Assembly: GCA_000469685.2 (NCBI GenBank)
Contig: LS997567.1
Location: 15,825,415 to 15,889,414, forward strand
From: Haemonchus contortus
Lineage: Eukaryota > Nematoda > Chromadorea > Rhabditida > Trichostrongylidae
Length of the DNA stretch: 64,000 nt
Direction: 5' to 3'
The position numbers and the translations under genes were made by a program. Below, one piece after another: positions 36,130 through 46,730 of this stretch; within the stretch, counting starts at the first letter, position 1; each line of letters starts with the position of its first letter. The notes under the pieces were generated by a model. It searched no databases and was not told where the DNA came from. It was given only the letters and a program-made list of their open reading frames with translations.

Positions 36130-37060
36130 GCTGACCCATTCGACGATCTGTTGTAGTTTTATCGATGTTTTCGTCAATGGAGTCTTCCCATTCATTCGTA
36201 AGGAAAGCGAAGTGATTCTAGTTGATGGAGATCTTGGGGCTTCGTTTCCTAAACTTCATAGCTCTCTCTCCACGCACTGAGAAGCGAAATCTAGCGCGGA
36301 GGAGACGATGGCCCAATCCCGTCTGGGACTTTGGAACAACAGCGACGTCAAAGCTGCAATTAAAGATGGTGTGCTTTACTTCACTATGGAAGTGGCTACC
36401 AGGCATCTTTCTTGTCTAATGCAAATGCGAGAGCTTTTGGGACTGTGATTTACCAGGGGAAGTGGTTGTCGACATGATGAACTCGGACAGCCTTTCAACC
36501 TGCTCATTCCATTCCATTCCGTAAGTCATGATGTGCCGCTCTTCAGCCGTTCTTCTGGGGCTAATATTGGCGTTAAAATCACCGACGATGACTTTCAAGG
36601 AAATATGGTTCTCTCTGTAGAGCCTCTCTAGGTCCATATGAAGCGTTTTCAGCTTTTTCCTCCGCTTGATTTTTGTGCCTAGTCAACGAATGGTGCTAGA
36701 GATGCGGTATCTCCTCAACTGCAGAATCGTCAAGTGTGTATTGACGAGGACAGCTACGTCGCCGACGCTTCTTCGGACACATGTTTTAGGGAACATTTCT
36801 GCTCCATTCTGAATACGATATGCAATTCGATGGCGTCGTACATGATTTCTCTATCACCACCGGATCTTCGACACACATTTCCGATGCAAGCGTTCGTGCC
36901 TTGAGGGCACAGATCGCCATCTTAGTTCTTCCCCTTATAGGCAGTCTGTTTTTGCGAATTGTAATTTAAGCAGCCTCTCCCAAGCGGTGCTACCCAACGC
37001 TGCCGTATTGTGGGCTTCCTCGGATACAAGGGAAGGAGAACCATTCATATTACTATTCTT
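36130..37060 (-). mobile_element. RTE copy F, 5' half only, family of copy B
   Basis: Minus strand: ICALKARTLASEM (about 36,890; FNARTLASE in copy B), then MDLERLYRENHISLKVIVGD and FNANISPRRTAEERH (36,637-36,570), then HSEVKHTIFNCSFDVAVVPK and RGERAMKFRKRSPKISIN (36,390-36,218). It ends after the pre-RT linker near 36,130, so the RT is absent. Frames are broken at several points, and the central endonuclease part is deleted. Confidence 0.75.
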
Positions 37061-37179
37061 AGCAATAGATACCTACATGTAGTTTGCCATGCTCCGACAA
37101 GTGGGGACCCACTCTCAGCCGTGTGGACATACAGACGTGCCGTTGAAGTTTTGTATTTGTACGTACATAAATAAATATT

Positions 37180-37395
37180 ACTAAGGACAATATTGAAGGC
37201 TCCAACGCGAAATTCCGTTGAGCAGTAGAAGTGTCGACGAGAGCTCTCGGACTACGCAAGCCACATCTGTTGGTAAAAACGAAAGCGTGTGGCAGGGCAA
37301 CGGGTTGCCTGTTTTGGTAGGCGGATATTTCCACGAACGAGTCCTCGTCCTTATTCCAGAACGCAGAAATTCAGATGCAGTGACTGGAGCTTGCT
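37180..37395 (-). repeat. Dispersed repeat, copy 1 (paralogue at 54.34 kb)
   Basis: Read on the minus strand, it runs CTGCGTTCTGGAATAAGGAC, then CCTACCAAAACAGGCAACCC, CTGCCACACGCTTTCG, and CGTTGGAGCCTTCAA. The same order of words with 70-80% identity by eye appears on the + strand at 54,340-54,570. I do not know the element; a SINE or an old transposon fragment are possible. Confidence 0.7.
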
Positions 37396-38210
37396 AAGTG
37401 CATTTTAATGCGCGATTAACGAATTCAACTGCGACCCCAGGCGAACGTATAAAAGGAACTGAACCAAGGGGAACTTAAGCGAAGGGCTGACATCCTTCGA
37501 GTTCCTCGACTACTACAAAACCACCGCTTTGAACGCGAGTAGGCAAGCCGGTCAATATAAACTTTCTTATGTTTGGAAATTACCGGAACTTTGCATCAGA
37601 GCACAATATAGAATCTGAAAAAAAAACTCGTTTCTTTCACATACAGTGTAGTTGGAGCAGTCACGCCGCGTTGAGGCAGTGGGCCATTGGGACGGTTCTG
37701 ATAAGATAACGATGGAAATGAAAATAAAATGCTATGCCTCCTTGAGTAGTGCTGCATTCATGACAGGGGTGTGCTGTTATCTGGAGCTTTTTTTTCGGTG
37801 TGAATCTTCCGCAGGAGAGCTAACCCGAGGACCGCTGTGGAACGGACCTTCATGAGAGCAGTCTTGAGAAATGATAGCCCACTATAGAAAGGAGTTTTAG
37901 TATATGTAGAGCGGAAGAGACTGGTGTGAAACAGATTCAGTTTGTGGTAATGGCAAAGAATGACATGGTTGGTTAGTGTACTTTCAGTACAAAGTTTCAA
38001 GTTGTTATCGCTAACGAAGAAATCAAAGTGAAATGGGTCATACACCATTCCTGACATGCACTGAATCTGACAGGACGACACTGAATGCGGCAACCACCTT
38101 GACCATCTCGGAAATTTTCAAACGCTGAGTCCTATCTAGGTCCACAAATCTTGACTAGGAAATTATTCACATCTAATGGGCTTCGATTTTCCATCCTGAT
38201 CTGTTTTCAG
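37396..38210. other. Intron sequence without recognised genes
   Basis: Upstream of the third coiled-coil exon. Only short frames (for example 37,652-37,855). Nothing supported, though an intermediate exon may be hidden in the 28,310-38,210 intron. Confidence 0.4.
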
Positions 38211-38364
38211 TAGCCGTTTTGCGAAGATCACAGCCCCTTTCGTTGGAACGTCATCCGATGATGGTGACGACTATATAGCCATTCGAAAGCTCGAGGACCA
38301 GCTAATGGGCGTACGTATAAAGGAGGCCGTCAACATGGCTGAGCTGAAGGAGATGCGGCAGAAG
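38211..38364 (+). CDS. EVI5: EVI5-like Rab GTPase-activating protein, coiled-coil exon 3
   Basis: The acceptor CTGTTTTCAG precedes 38,211 and the donor GTTTGT follows 38,364. The open frame contains SRFAKITAPFVGTSSDDGDD, then KLEDQLMGVRIKEAVNMA and ELKEMRQK. This parallels the EVI5 block of the form LQDELMTIRLREAETQAEIREIKQRM. The exon ends in phase 0 and joins the exon at 46,603 in frame. Its start is in phase 2 (one base T, then AGC), which does not fit the phase-0 end of the exon at 28,309: a direct join would place TAG in frame. Either a small exon is missing between them, or a cryptic acceptor (for example after GCGAAG at 38,226) is used. Confidence 0.82.
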
Positions 38365-39400
38365 GTTTGTTGAGCAAAAAAATCTGAAAACAGCATTCGT
38401 TATCAGCTCTTTATTACTGAATATTGTTGCAACAACTAGAACTGTATCTTCGAGTGAAAGTAGACGCATTCACTATTGAGCACCAGGTTGAGCCTTTCAA
38501 TATTGGGTCGTTCCTAAGTGGCTACGATTTTTAAGAACGCATCTCAGAGATTTTTTTAGACGCTTGTTTCGTAAGCTTTCCAGAAGTTCGAACGCTTTTC
38601 TATCTGACATATATGACAGGTGTATACTTGCACTTCCTCTTAATAAAGCTGAACAGTTCTCATGGTATTTTTAATTCTAAAAGCAGTTCGGAATGAAGTT
38701 TCTGATAGAACACTTTTGGCACTTTAACTTTTCACTCCTAGCTTGAGCGGGATACTCTCGGTGTTTTCCTTGCTATAGATAAAACATCAGGTGACAATGC
38801 CTTACTACAGAGCGCATGCCAACCTTGCTCCACAACTTTTCGTTCCAGCAATTTATCACTTCAAGATGGGCTGACCAGTTGGCATGAATGATGATCATTT
38901 GATTATGTTGAATGGAGCCCACCTTCATGTAACCCATACATCTATTAACATACTGAGAACACCAACGCATCCATTAGAACAAATGATCAAAAAACTTCGG
39001 CTAATAAAAAAGCTAGATGTGCCACAGAACTCAAGGGAGATACGTTCGACGCCGTAAATTTTTGTCTGCGGTTTACGCTTGAATTGCAATGGCTTGAACG
39101 AGGTTCAAGGCTGACCTTCTCCGGTAGAATCACGATTCACGCTCTCCATTATCTTGCCAAATTCGTAACGTGATATCTCACCTCTGTTCGACCACTAAAT
39201 TGGTGGCCAATGTTTCACAGAGACAGTTTGATCATCAAAACAAACGGAAGTATAGTTTGAAGTGCTGCCAAGGAAATAGAACATTCATTGGAGGCAGTAG
39301 GAAAAGTCGTTCCCAATTGGCGAGTCACAAAGGAGTAATGTGATGTGAATGTGAAAGGCTCCATCCACCACATAGCCCTGATCTAGCGGCATCCGAATCC
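38365..39400. other. Intron sequence without recognised genes
   Basis: AT-rich; only 60-70-codon frames. Nothing supported. Confidence 0.4.
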
Positions 39401-39406
39401 TACGTG

Positions 39407-39527
39407 GTTCGGCCGTTGCAGAAGTCCTTCTATGAGGAAACGTTCACTGAAGATGAAGATATTAATATTTGATATCTTCATCTTCAGTGAAGGTTTCCTC
39501 ATAGAAGGACTTTTGCAACGGCCGAAC
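39407..39527. repeat. Foldback element, 56-bp arms, 9-nt loop
   Basis: 39,407-39,462 is the reverse complement of 39,472-39,527 with two mismatches; the loop is TAATATTTG. Points 39,407/39,527 and 39,452/39,482 share the same sum, so there are no indels. It sits in the intron between 38,364 and 46,603 and would fold as a long hairpin in the pre-mRNA. Confidence 0.92.
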
Positions 39528-39649
39528 TGTGGTGATGTGATGTGGTTCACTTTTTTGGCCAAGAAGCCAAAGGTTCTGCGGAAACGAGCTGAGAGACGAG
39601 AAATTACCACGAGAAGAAATAATCGAATAACCTGGGTATATATCAGTGA

Positions 39650-42040
39650 TTGAAGTTCACTCGATGGGGAAATTGATCTGTGAAACGCCCAGGAATCGTA
39701 ATTGCTTTCCGAACGGCCTGATATCTGACTCGTTCTCTGATAAGTCGCTCGTGTTACTCAACTGGAGTTCATTCATGATTTGTGCCTAATCAAGCCTATT
39801 TTAAGGAAAAAATCTATTCCCAGCCCTTTTTGCTGGTGTTTCGACTGCAGTAGCGTGCAGTTTGTGGAATTTGTCGCATTTACTAAGGCAATAATTGACG
39901 CAGCCGTTCTCTACAAGCTTTATTTGCCGAAGCAACATACTGGTACGCAGGCGCTGTTATAAAGGCTCCATGCGAGCAAAAACATTACAACGAATGACTG
40001 GGAACTGTGATCGAACTATGCGAAAATATGCATAAGGAATGTCTGCAATGCAAATGGATCAATGTCGTGGTATACCACGACAGTAATGTGGATTGAAACA
40101 AGGTGGTACTGAGCGAGGTGAAGTTGAGGGGGAGGGGGGGGGGTAAAAGTTCACTGTTTTTCTCACACAATTCTTCTTGTCTTGTCTTTTCCGACTTTAT
40201 TTCTACGAGAAATTGCACGAATTCATTGGGAATCTCTATCACGCCTATACCAGATGAATCAAATTTCCACTTTCTGCCTCGGCAAAAGATTAATCGCATT
40301 TTGAAGCAGCCATCTATACAGAGATGATTTTCTCCAATCTATTCTATACACTGGTCTCGAAATGATTTTCGAAACTCGCAAAACGATTCTTGTGAAAGAA
40401 GGGTAAGTGTCATTGGGTGACCGTGCTCGAAGACCGTCATTGGTTTTGATCGTTTCCAGCGTTTGGCAGTGACTCGAGTCTTAAAATTCGGAAATTCTGT
40501 TTCTACGGATTTTTCTTGTCAGACAGCAACTCTTTTTTATGAGCTGACGTCGCATTTTGTGTTCTTTACGATCGGTTATTTTATCTCTTGATGACATTAC
40601 CGTTTCTTGCATTGAAAATATCTTTCATATATCAACTTCATTTTTTTTGTTTGCTCATCTAATGCGAGGAAGATTGTTTTCCAGTACCGATGTCATGCAG
40701 TCGCTTGATCAACACACTCTTGGGTATTTCGGTACACTGCAGTTGGTTTTTATTTGAAATTCTCTGGGTACGATGCTATAGGCAGTTACACAACTTGTTC
40801 GCTTGATGATCTCTTGTGCTGAATTTTGTTTGGGAAATGTGTCGTGTGAGAATGTCATTCTTATTTAGAAGAGGTGAAAAGTGAGCTAAAGTTAAGGGTA
40901 GGGTATAAAGACAAAGGAACCAATTTGTCTCGAATAGGAAATTGGGGTTGTGACATAGTCAAAGTAAAAGGGTTCTGGTACAACAGTACATGAGGCATGA
41001 GTACAGAGGCCTCAGCTATCCTTTCACATCCTTGAAGTGTGAACCCTCAGTAATCTGCCGAGTACCCGCTCGAGGCCATTTTAATTAATTTTCATTCCGA
41101 AATTATAGTGCTAGGCATTTTGTCAATCTATAGGCACAATTACGGCTCCGCCCTGAGAATCGTTTCACAAATTTGGAAAGCAGATTTGAGACTACTATCT
41201 TTGAGTATCTTCGTGGATACCTACTAACCTCATTCCGATTGGTCATTGATTTGCGATACATCTTTGAAAAGACCGTGGAATCGTTAACTCATTTGATAGC
41301 TGTCGGGCAATCCGAATTTGATTAGCAGATTATCGACATCTCTTCTGAAGCACTTATTTGATGCATGAGAAAAACTACCCTGCGAACTCAATGGAGTCAT
41401 AGATGTGGAAACAAGTATGTCATTTCTCCAGGCTCATCAGTATTTCAGTTGTCCTTGGTTTTATCCATTACCGGTTGGGCTCTGCTCTCCAGTGCGGGCG
41501 TCAACATAAAGAAAGCACCAAACAGATAAACTTTTTTATCTGAGCTCCACCCTTTAGGAATCTGGCCATATGCTGTGATAAGTTATGAATTCACGCAAAA
41601 AGTCCAAAAACGTTCAGAGTCCGAACTACTTTCTGCGGATGCATTTCTCTTAACTGATTCGCTAATCCATTCCTTAAATTTGCAATTTTTCACGGTGTCA
41701 GGGCTTTCTGGAACGAAATCATGAAGTTTTTATCGTCACGCCGCTTCCGTCTTTTTCGAGAGCGGTTACCCTGAAATCACATGTGCTTTGCTGACTTTGC
41801 CCTGGCTACAACCATCTCAAACCCATTCAGGAAATCCGGGACACATAGACAGGCAAAAGCAAGTTCTTTATATACGGAACCAAGAGTATTAAAAGTATTG
41901 TCACAAAATTTTTCCGAGCAGTATTACACATTGAACTCGGTATAGTGTAAATCTGATGTGTTATGATCGAAAAGTGATGTAAATTTATCATTATCACTAA
42001 ATTTCATCAAAATCCGACTGGTTAGACCAAGACGGTACGC
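39650..42040. other. Intron sequence, mostly unassigned
   Basis: Contains a G run at 40,128-40,143 and one copy of a dispersed repeat (40,260-40,450). Otherwise nothing supported; the last part may be the eroded left end of the transposon that follows. Confidence 0.45.
40260..40450 (+). repeat. Dispersed direct repeat, copy 1
   Basis: Shares AAATCGCATTTTGAA/GCAGCC, ACTGGTCTCGAA, TCGCAAAACGATT and TGGGTGACC in order with 45,400-45,570, same strand. Both read INRILKQP in one frame. Nature unknown. Confidence 0.7.
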
Positions 42041-42049
42041 GTTAATACT

Positions 42050-43137
42050 ATGAGTGACACCATTGTGCACTTACACGACGCTGGCGGCACCCAAGCCCTC
42101 ATCGCGGAAAAGCTCTCCATCAAAGCGTCTATAAAACTTCCAATAGGTATTACAGGACGGGTAGGACTCCCGACCGTCCTTGATTAGGAAGACCACGCAC
42201 CGTAACGACATCTGCAAATCGAAGATCCATCAAGAAGCGTAACGACGGGAGTCCTCGTCGCAGCATGCGAAAAAATGGCCAAGGAGCTTAAGATATCGTG
42301 ACAGTCCATTGAAAGGTATGTACAACCTTGGGCTCTATCCTGACAAAATCGGACGATGCTATGGCCTCACGGAAAAAAACAAGGCGCCCGACTCGCGAGA
42401 CGCCGGGCCATGCTTGTGCGGACCGCTGCCAGGAGCACCTGGTGGCCTTCTCCAGCGAGATGCTGTTCACCGTAGAGGCAGCGACGAATGCACGAAATAC
42501 GCGAGTCCCCGCCTCATTTCATCAGATGGCGGATTAAATGGAAGGAGTCGTCTTTCGAACCTCTCACCCTGCGTGTTCGCCAGCGGGGAAACTCCGCTCG
42601 TTTTCGTCGATCACGGTGTGAAGATCGACACGAACCGCTACATTGAGCACATCTTGGAAAAGGACCTACTGATTGTGGCCATGCACACTTCAAAAACCAG
42701 CATTGGGTTCTCCAGCAAAAGTTTTCGCGAGTTGCGGAAGACCCAGGCTTGCTGATCGGTCAAGCCGTTAGCCCTCATCCTTGCAAATGAATGGCCGTCC
42801 GCCTCCTCGTACCTCAACCCATTGACGACTCGGTGCGGTCTGTGCTCGATAAGAAGGCTCGCTCCACTCGCCACAGAAGAATTGACTCGTTCTTATCGGC
42901 TTTGAAAAAGCGTGAGATAAAATCGACGTCAAATGTCTGCTGTCCGGCATCGATTCGTACCCTAAGCGTCTGAAGCTGCCATGGAGGCCAAAGGAGGCTA
43001 CATCGAGTGATCAATCTCTATTTATTTTGCCCCGGTCGTGAGAAACTATTTGCCAAGTCTGATTATGTTTGGTTGAGTATCGAAGAAGATAATTGGTTTT
43101 TTCCATGTAACAATATTTTTGGGCCACCCTGTATAGT
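42050..43137 (+). mobile_element. Tc1/mariner transposon with dead transposase
   Basis: The frame opens at 42,050 (MSDTIVHLHDAGGTQALIAE, a helix-turn-helix start) and the last readable codons (AMEAKGGYIE) precede a stop at 43,008-43,010. In between are RTVTTSANRRSIKK, LTEENKA-like wording, GETPLVFVDHGVKID and NEWPSAS..LNPL, all typical of Tc1/mariner transposases of about 340 residues. The three catalytic aspartates expected in F-T-D-E, Q-Q-D and S-P-D-L-N-P-L are replaced: AGC/Ser at 42,454-42,456, AAG/Lys at 42,719-42,721 and TAC/Tyr at 42,810-42,812. Several frameshifts and stops also occur. The right end carries GGGCCACCCTGTATAG (to about 43,137); I did not find a convincing left terminus. 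Confidence 0.85.
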
Positions 43138-43149
43138 GACATATCACTT

Positions 43150-43830
43150 CGATCTCTTTATATATCCTACCTCATATGACGCGCTGTGTGTCAGTTAGTT
43201 TGTCCGTGCGTGAGTTTGGCCAAAAATATAAAACTCCTGATCCTGTGGATCTACGGAGTTTACAACTTGGTAGGATACAGGCGGCAAGAGGGAACACTTA
43301 CGGTGAGCGGCAGGACCGCACTCTGCCCACGGGGGATGGGATTTGCGCAAATCAATGTCTGAGCGGAAAAAATACCTCCTGAGATGGACATAAGATGTCC
43401 AAATATGTTATAAGTATAGGCGGCAGGATAGCAGCCCTTATAGTGGGTGGCAGAACTAGACCTCACGGGGGGGGGGGTGGAGTGGGCGAAAATGTGAATT
43501 TGAACATGAAGCACTCGAGTTTGGTAATAGTGCATTCGGCAGGAGTGGAGCGTTTGTGGTCGGTGGCCGTAGCGGACTCCTCCTACGGGGGGAGGGGCGG
43601 CGCTTGGGCGGTAATGTAGTTGGTTATGATCAAAAGCGTTCAACTTGGTAGGAGTACAGGTGGCAGTATGAGAGCACTGATAATAGGTGGCAGGACTGGA
43701 ATGATCGTTGATTGTGACTCAAAGAGGAGGCGGATCGGATGTGAGCGAGTTATATGCAACGTAAGCGCAATTCAGGTAAAAACACGAGACCAAGTAAGAA
43801 TAAGTGGAATGTGAACCCAATCATTTAACC
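43150..43830 (-). repeat. Inverted copy of the minisatellite composite
   Basis: Reverse-oriented relative to 17,765-18,596: it begins TATATATCCTACCTC, then GCGCTGTGTGTCAG, then units with CAACTTGGTAGGAT..CAGGCGGCA at about 43,264, 43,399 (eroded), 43,518 and 43,640, about 120-135 bp apart, with CCGC..GGGGG blocks between. This recurrence of minisatellite plus AC tract plus TATATATAGTAGG end suggests one repeat family. Confidence 0.75.
43467..43477 (+). repeat. Poly-G run (11 G)
   Basis: Lies inside the minisatellite composite. Confidence 0.9.
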
Positions 43831-43879
43831 ATATAGGACTTGATCAGGACTTCGCTCAAGGTGGCGGGGCGCGCCGAGA

Positions 43880-44225
43880 GCTTTTTCCTCTCAGATCAGG
43901 GCGTCTAAATATTTTGTTTCACAACGTCCCCGCCCACCTCAGTGCAAGTTCTGCGAGCTTTTGGGGCTTGATCTTCCTTCCTTCAACAGCCTCGATGCAA
44001 TTTCTTCATATTCTAGAACGTTTTCAAGTAGTTATATCTATTTTATCATAGCTCCGCCCACCTGGTGGGAACTCCTCCCACCTGGTGCGAACTCCTCCCA
44101 CCGTGTCAACTTGACCACCCTTCTTTCAACCACCTCCCATTATATTCTCCGTATTCTAGAACGTTTTCAAACAAAGTTATTGATTCTTGATCCCAGTCCT
44201 GTCCACCTTAGTGCTACAGAAGATG
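43880..44225. repeat. GC-rich tandem repeat with CTAGAACGTTTTC words
   Basis: Units contain CCGCCCACCTCAGTGCAAGT, TATTCTAGAACGTTTTCAA (near 44,010 and 44,152) and ACTTGACCACCCTTCTTT. The reverse complements of the same words form the array at 51,540-51,910. Confidence 0.8.
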
Positions 44226-44830
44226 ATCGTGAAGGAGATGGAAACAGCTCTAAAAAGAATGACCTGTAATAAGGCAGGAAGCCCTGATCTACAAGGCTAC
44301 TTGACTCATCACACGCTGACGTGTGGTAATAAGAGTGCTGTAATCCGACAGCATGATTGAGGAAGTTGTTCAGTCTGGTCACTGCAGAAAAAAAGTGCCT
44401 CAAAGTTGGGAACAGAGTACCATAAATAATAGATCTAGAAAAAGAGGGGCAGCTTCGCCGGGTGCACTAGCAATCGCCCAATTTGCCTGCTGCTACACAG
44501 TATGACGGTCCTCAAACGGAAAGAAGACAGTCTCCAAGGAGTCGTTCAGATTTCCACCACTCATCGTGTTTTACAGGCTGCACCGCCAACAATACAATAT
44601 GGACCATTCTTGCCTTGCTATTCTGGGGAAGCTTTGCGAGAAACGGAAGCAGTATATCTTGCAGTACATTTAAAGTAGTCCCGGCCTCGTGCCGCGTGAA
44701 CTTATATGACATGCTCTGTGATCCATAGTGACGATGTAAAAGTTGCGTAGGAAGACAGGAATGTTGTTGAGCATTAGGTGCAAGCATGGTTCGATCGTTT
44801 GACAGGGTTCAGATTTGGAATAACGGCACC
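44214..44830 (+). repeat. Dispersed repeat, intact copy (empty site for a transposon)
   Basis: Matches in order, with moderate divergence, 48,310-48,605 and then 49,868-50,190: AGAAGATGATCGTG, a stretch with CCAATTTGCCTGCT, CTATTCTGGGGAAGCTTTG, CGTGCCGCGTGA, GACGATGTAA and GCAAGCATGGTTCGATCG. At about 44,619 it lacks the 1.26-kb Tc1/mariner element present in the other copy. No coding content recognised. Confidence 0.75.
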
Positions 44831-45399
44831 ACTGCTTCACTAACGACATTGCTTCGATACCGTATACTGACCGGGTGGTTAATTCTAGCTACTTTACTTT
44901 CTCTGGCTTGTGCAGAAGTCAGCGGTAGAATTTTCGAAAAGGGACCAATATCCCAAAAGCTCCAAGTGCATCTTTAGGCAGGGATAGCAAGTCAATAGAA
45001 CAACCGAGCTCGAAGTTGATTCTTGGGTAGCTTCACTAATGAGCACTGATGGAGCAGCATAGAAATAAAGAGTTGAATTCACCGATACATGAAGTGGCTT
45101 CGACTCTGGCACTTAGCTGTGAAGGCAGCTTCGCACTCACTCCCGACTATGCAACCTTCTCTGCATGACGTGCGTCCATGAAATCTGACTGCGTATTCGA
45201 TCTTGTCATTAGGCTCGCTGTGGAAAGGACAGCAGTGTTCAAAATTTAGCGCGCAAGTGTAAAGTGGGGTTCGATGTTCCAAACTTCAGCAAATAAAAAT
45301 AATTGGTGCTGTTGCTGACGTTCTTCGAGCGAAGATCAATTGAGCCGAACAAGTGATGTGATTTTGTGATGGCCATCGAGAAAGGGCGCCTCAGACTGA

Positions 45400-45570
45400 A
45401 TGAATAGGGTTTTCCTGTTTTGGCAGATAAATCGCATTTTGAAACAGCCAAAAAAAGAGACACTTATAACCAAACACGTTTTGAACACTGATCTCGAACT
45501 GACTCGACTCTCGCAAAACATTTCTCAGGAAGGAAAAGTGGCCGGACTGGGTGACACGTACTTTCCATTT
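45400..45570 (+). repeat. Dispersed direct repeat, copy 2
   Basis: Partner of 40,260-40,450, same orientation; keeps AAATCGCATTTTGAAACAGCC, ATCTCGAACTGACTCGACTC and GGGTGACACGTAC-like wording. Old divergence. Confidence 0.65.
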
Positions 45571-46602
45571 CCAAGAGTCGATTGGCGGCTTAATCATCTT
45601 TTTAATTAACAACTTCTTGATCACGTATTCGTTGCAATTTATCCTGAAGTGATTCTAATTGTGAATCGCTCGTAAAGGAATGAATATTGTATAAACAGGG
45701 ACTGGGAAGGAGAAAGAGGGAGAAATCTCAGGAATAGTACTAACATGGATGCTATTCGAAGACATCTATAAAAATGTTTTAACTTTTTAATTTTTTTTTC
45801 TGCGACTGAATACAAAATCAGGTTTGCTCAAGAAGGGCAGTATGGCTGAGAAAATCTGTATCGAAATTTACAAAATGGGTGTGGGTGATGGTGCATCTTA
45901 ATCAACTTTTTCGGGAATCCATCATCTTTTTATTTGGCATATGAGCCAATTGAGCATTTAAGCGTGGTAAAAAAGGTTGGACATGCTGAAGCCGAGCATT
46001 TTTCACAGATAATGCAGCTGCTTTTCCAATTTTCTTCTTGAGAACATGACATTGCTTTCTCACTTGTGGTGACAGCGATAAGAACGATTATTAATTGTTG
46101 ACACATAAGTGACCTTGACGAGTTTTACTCTTCCATGTGAGCAGAAATGGTTTTGAAATTGCTGAAAACTGAAATGAGAAAACTGCTTCTCTACTCGGGC
46201 AGACAGCGAAGGTATTTGTGTAGAATACTGTTGAGTTCGAGACATCTGCCATTGGAATAGTCATCTCTAGTCTGATGTCAGATCGTCATATGTTCTATTA
46301 TACACATTTTGAAGTGAAATTCTAGAAATAATCAATCTCCTCAGCAATGACCTTTCAGCTTAGATGAGATACTTTCCTTCCCGACCAGTTCAAAACTAAA
46401 ATCATTTTCCCATAAATTCCAGCGAAAACGTAGGCTAGAAGTTGGTAACTTCAGTAGAAGACAATTCCATTGCAAATATTGAAAACTGTGGGAGGAATTT
46501 CAAATAGATGGAACTTGATCCGCAGGAAAAAGGTGTCAGGAGGGAAGCCATTATTCTCAGTATAGGCTATATGCAGATTGCAATTTTCATTACTACGTTC
46601 AG
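45571..46602. other. Intron sequence without recognised genes
   Basis: AT-rich; nothing supported before the exon at 46,603. Confidence 0.4.
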
Positions 46603-46704
46603 GTTATGAAGCTCGAAACGCAAAGACTTGTGTGCACAAATCGAATTCGACAACAGATCGACGAGATGAAACGAGTCCGTAAGGAGTTAGAAGCTGTGCA
46701 AAAG
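46603..46704 (+). CDS. EVI5: EVI5-like Rab GTPase-activating protein, coiled-coil exon 4
   Basis: The acceptor TACGTTCAG precedes 46,603 and the donor GTTCTT follows 46,704. The exon is 34 codons, phase 0 at both ends: VMKLETQRLVCTNRIRQQ, then IDEMKRVRKELEAVQK. It corresponds to the EVI5 block that reads METQNQ..NHLRRAEQEVISLQEKVQ and continues directly from the exon ending at 38,364 (MRQK followed by VMKLETQ). The next EVI5 block, of the form VMAVRLREADSIAAVAELRQ, was not found to the right, so the gene probably continues past a long intron or beyond the window. A Tc1/mariner element starts 27 bp after the donor. Confidence 0.82.
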
Positions 46705-46730
46705 GTTCTTCACGTTGCTTGAATATAATA

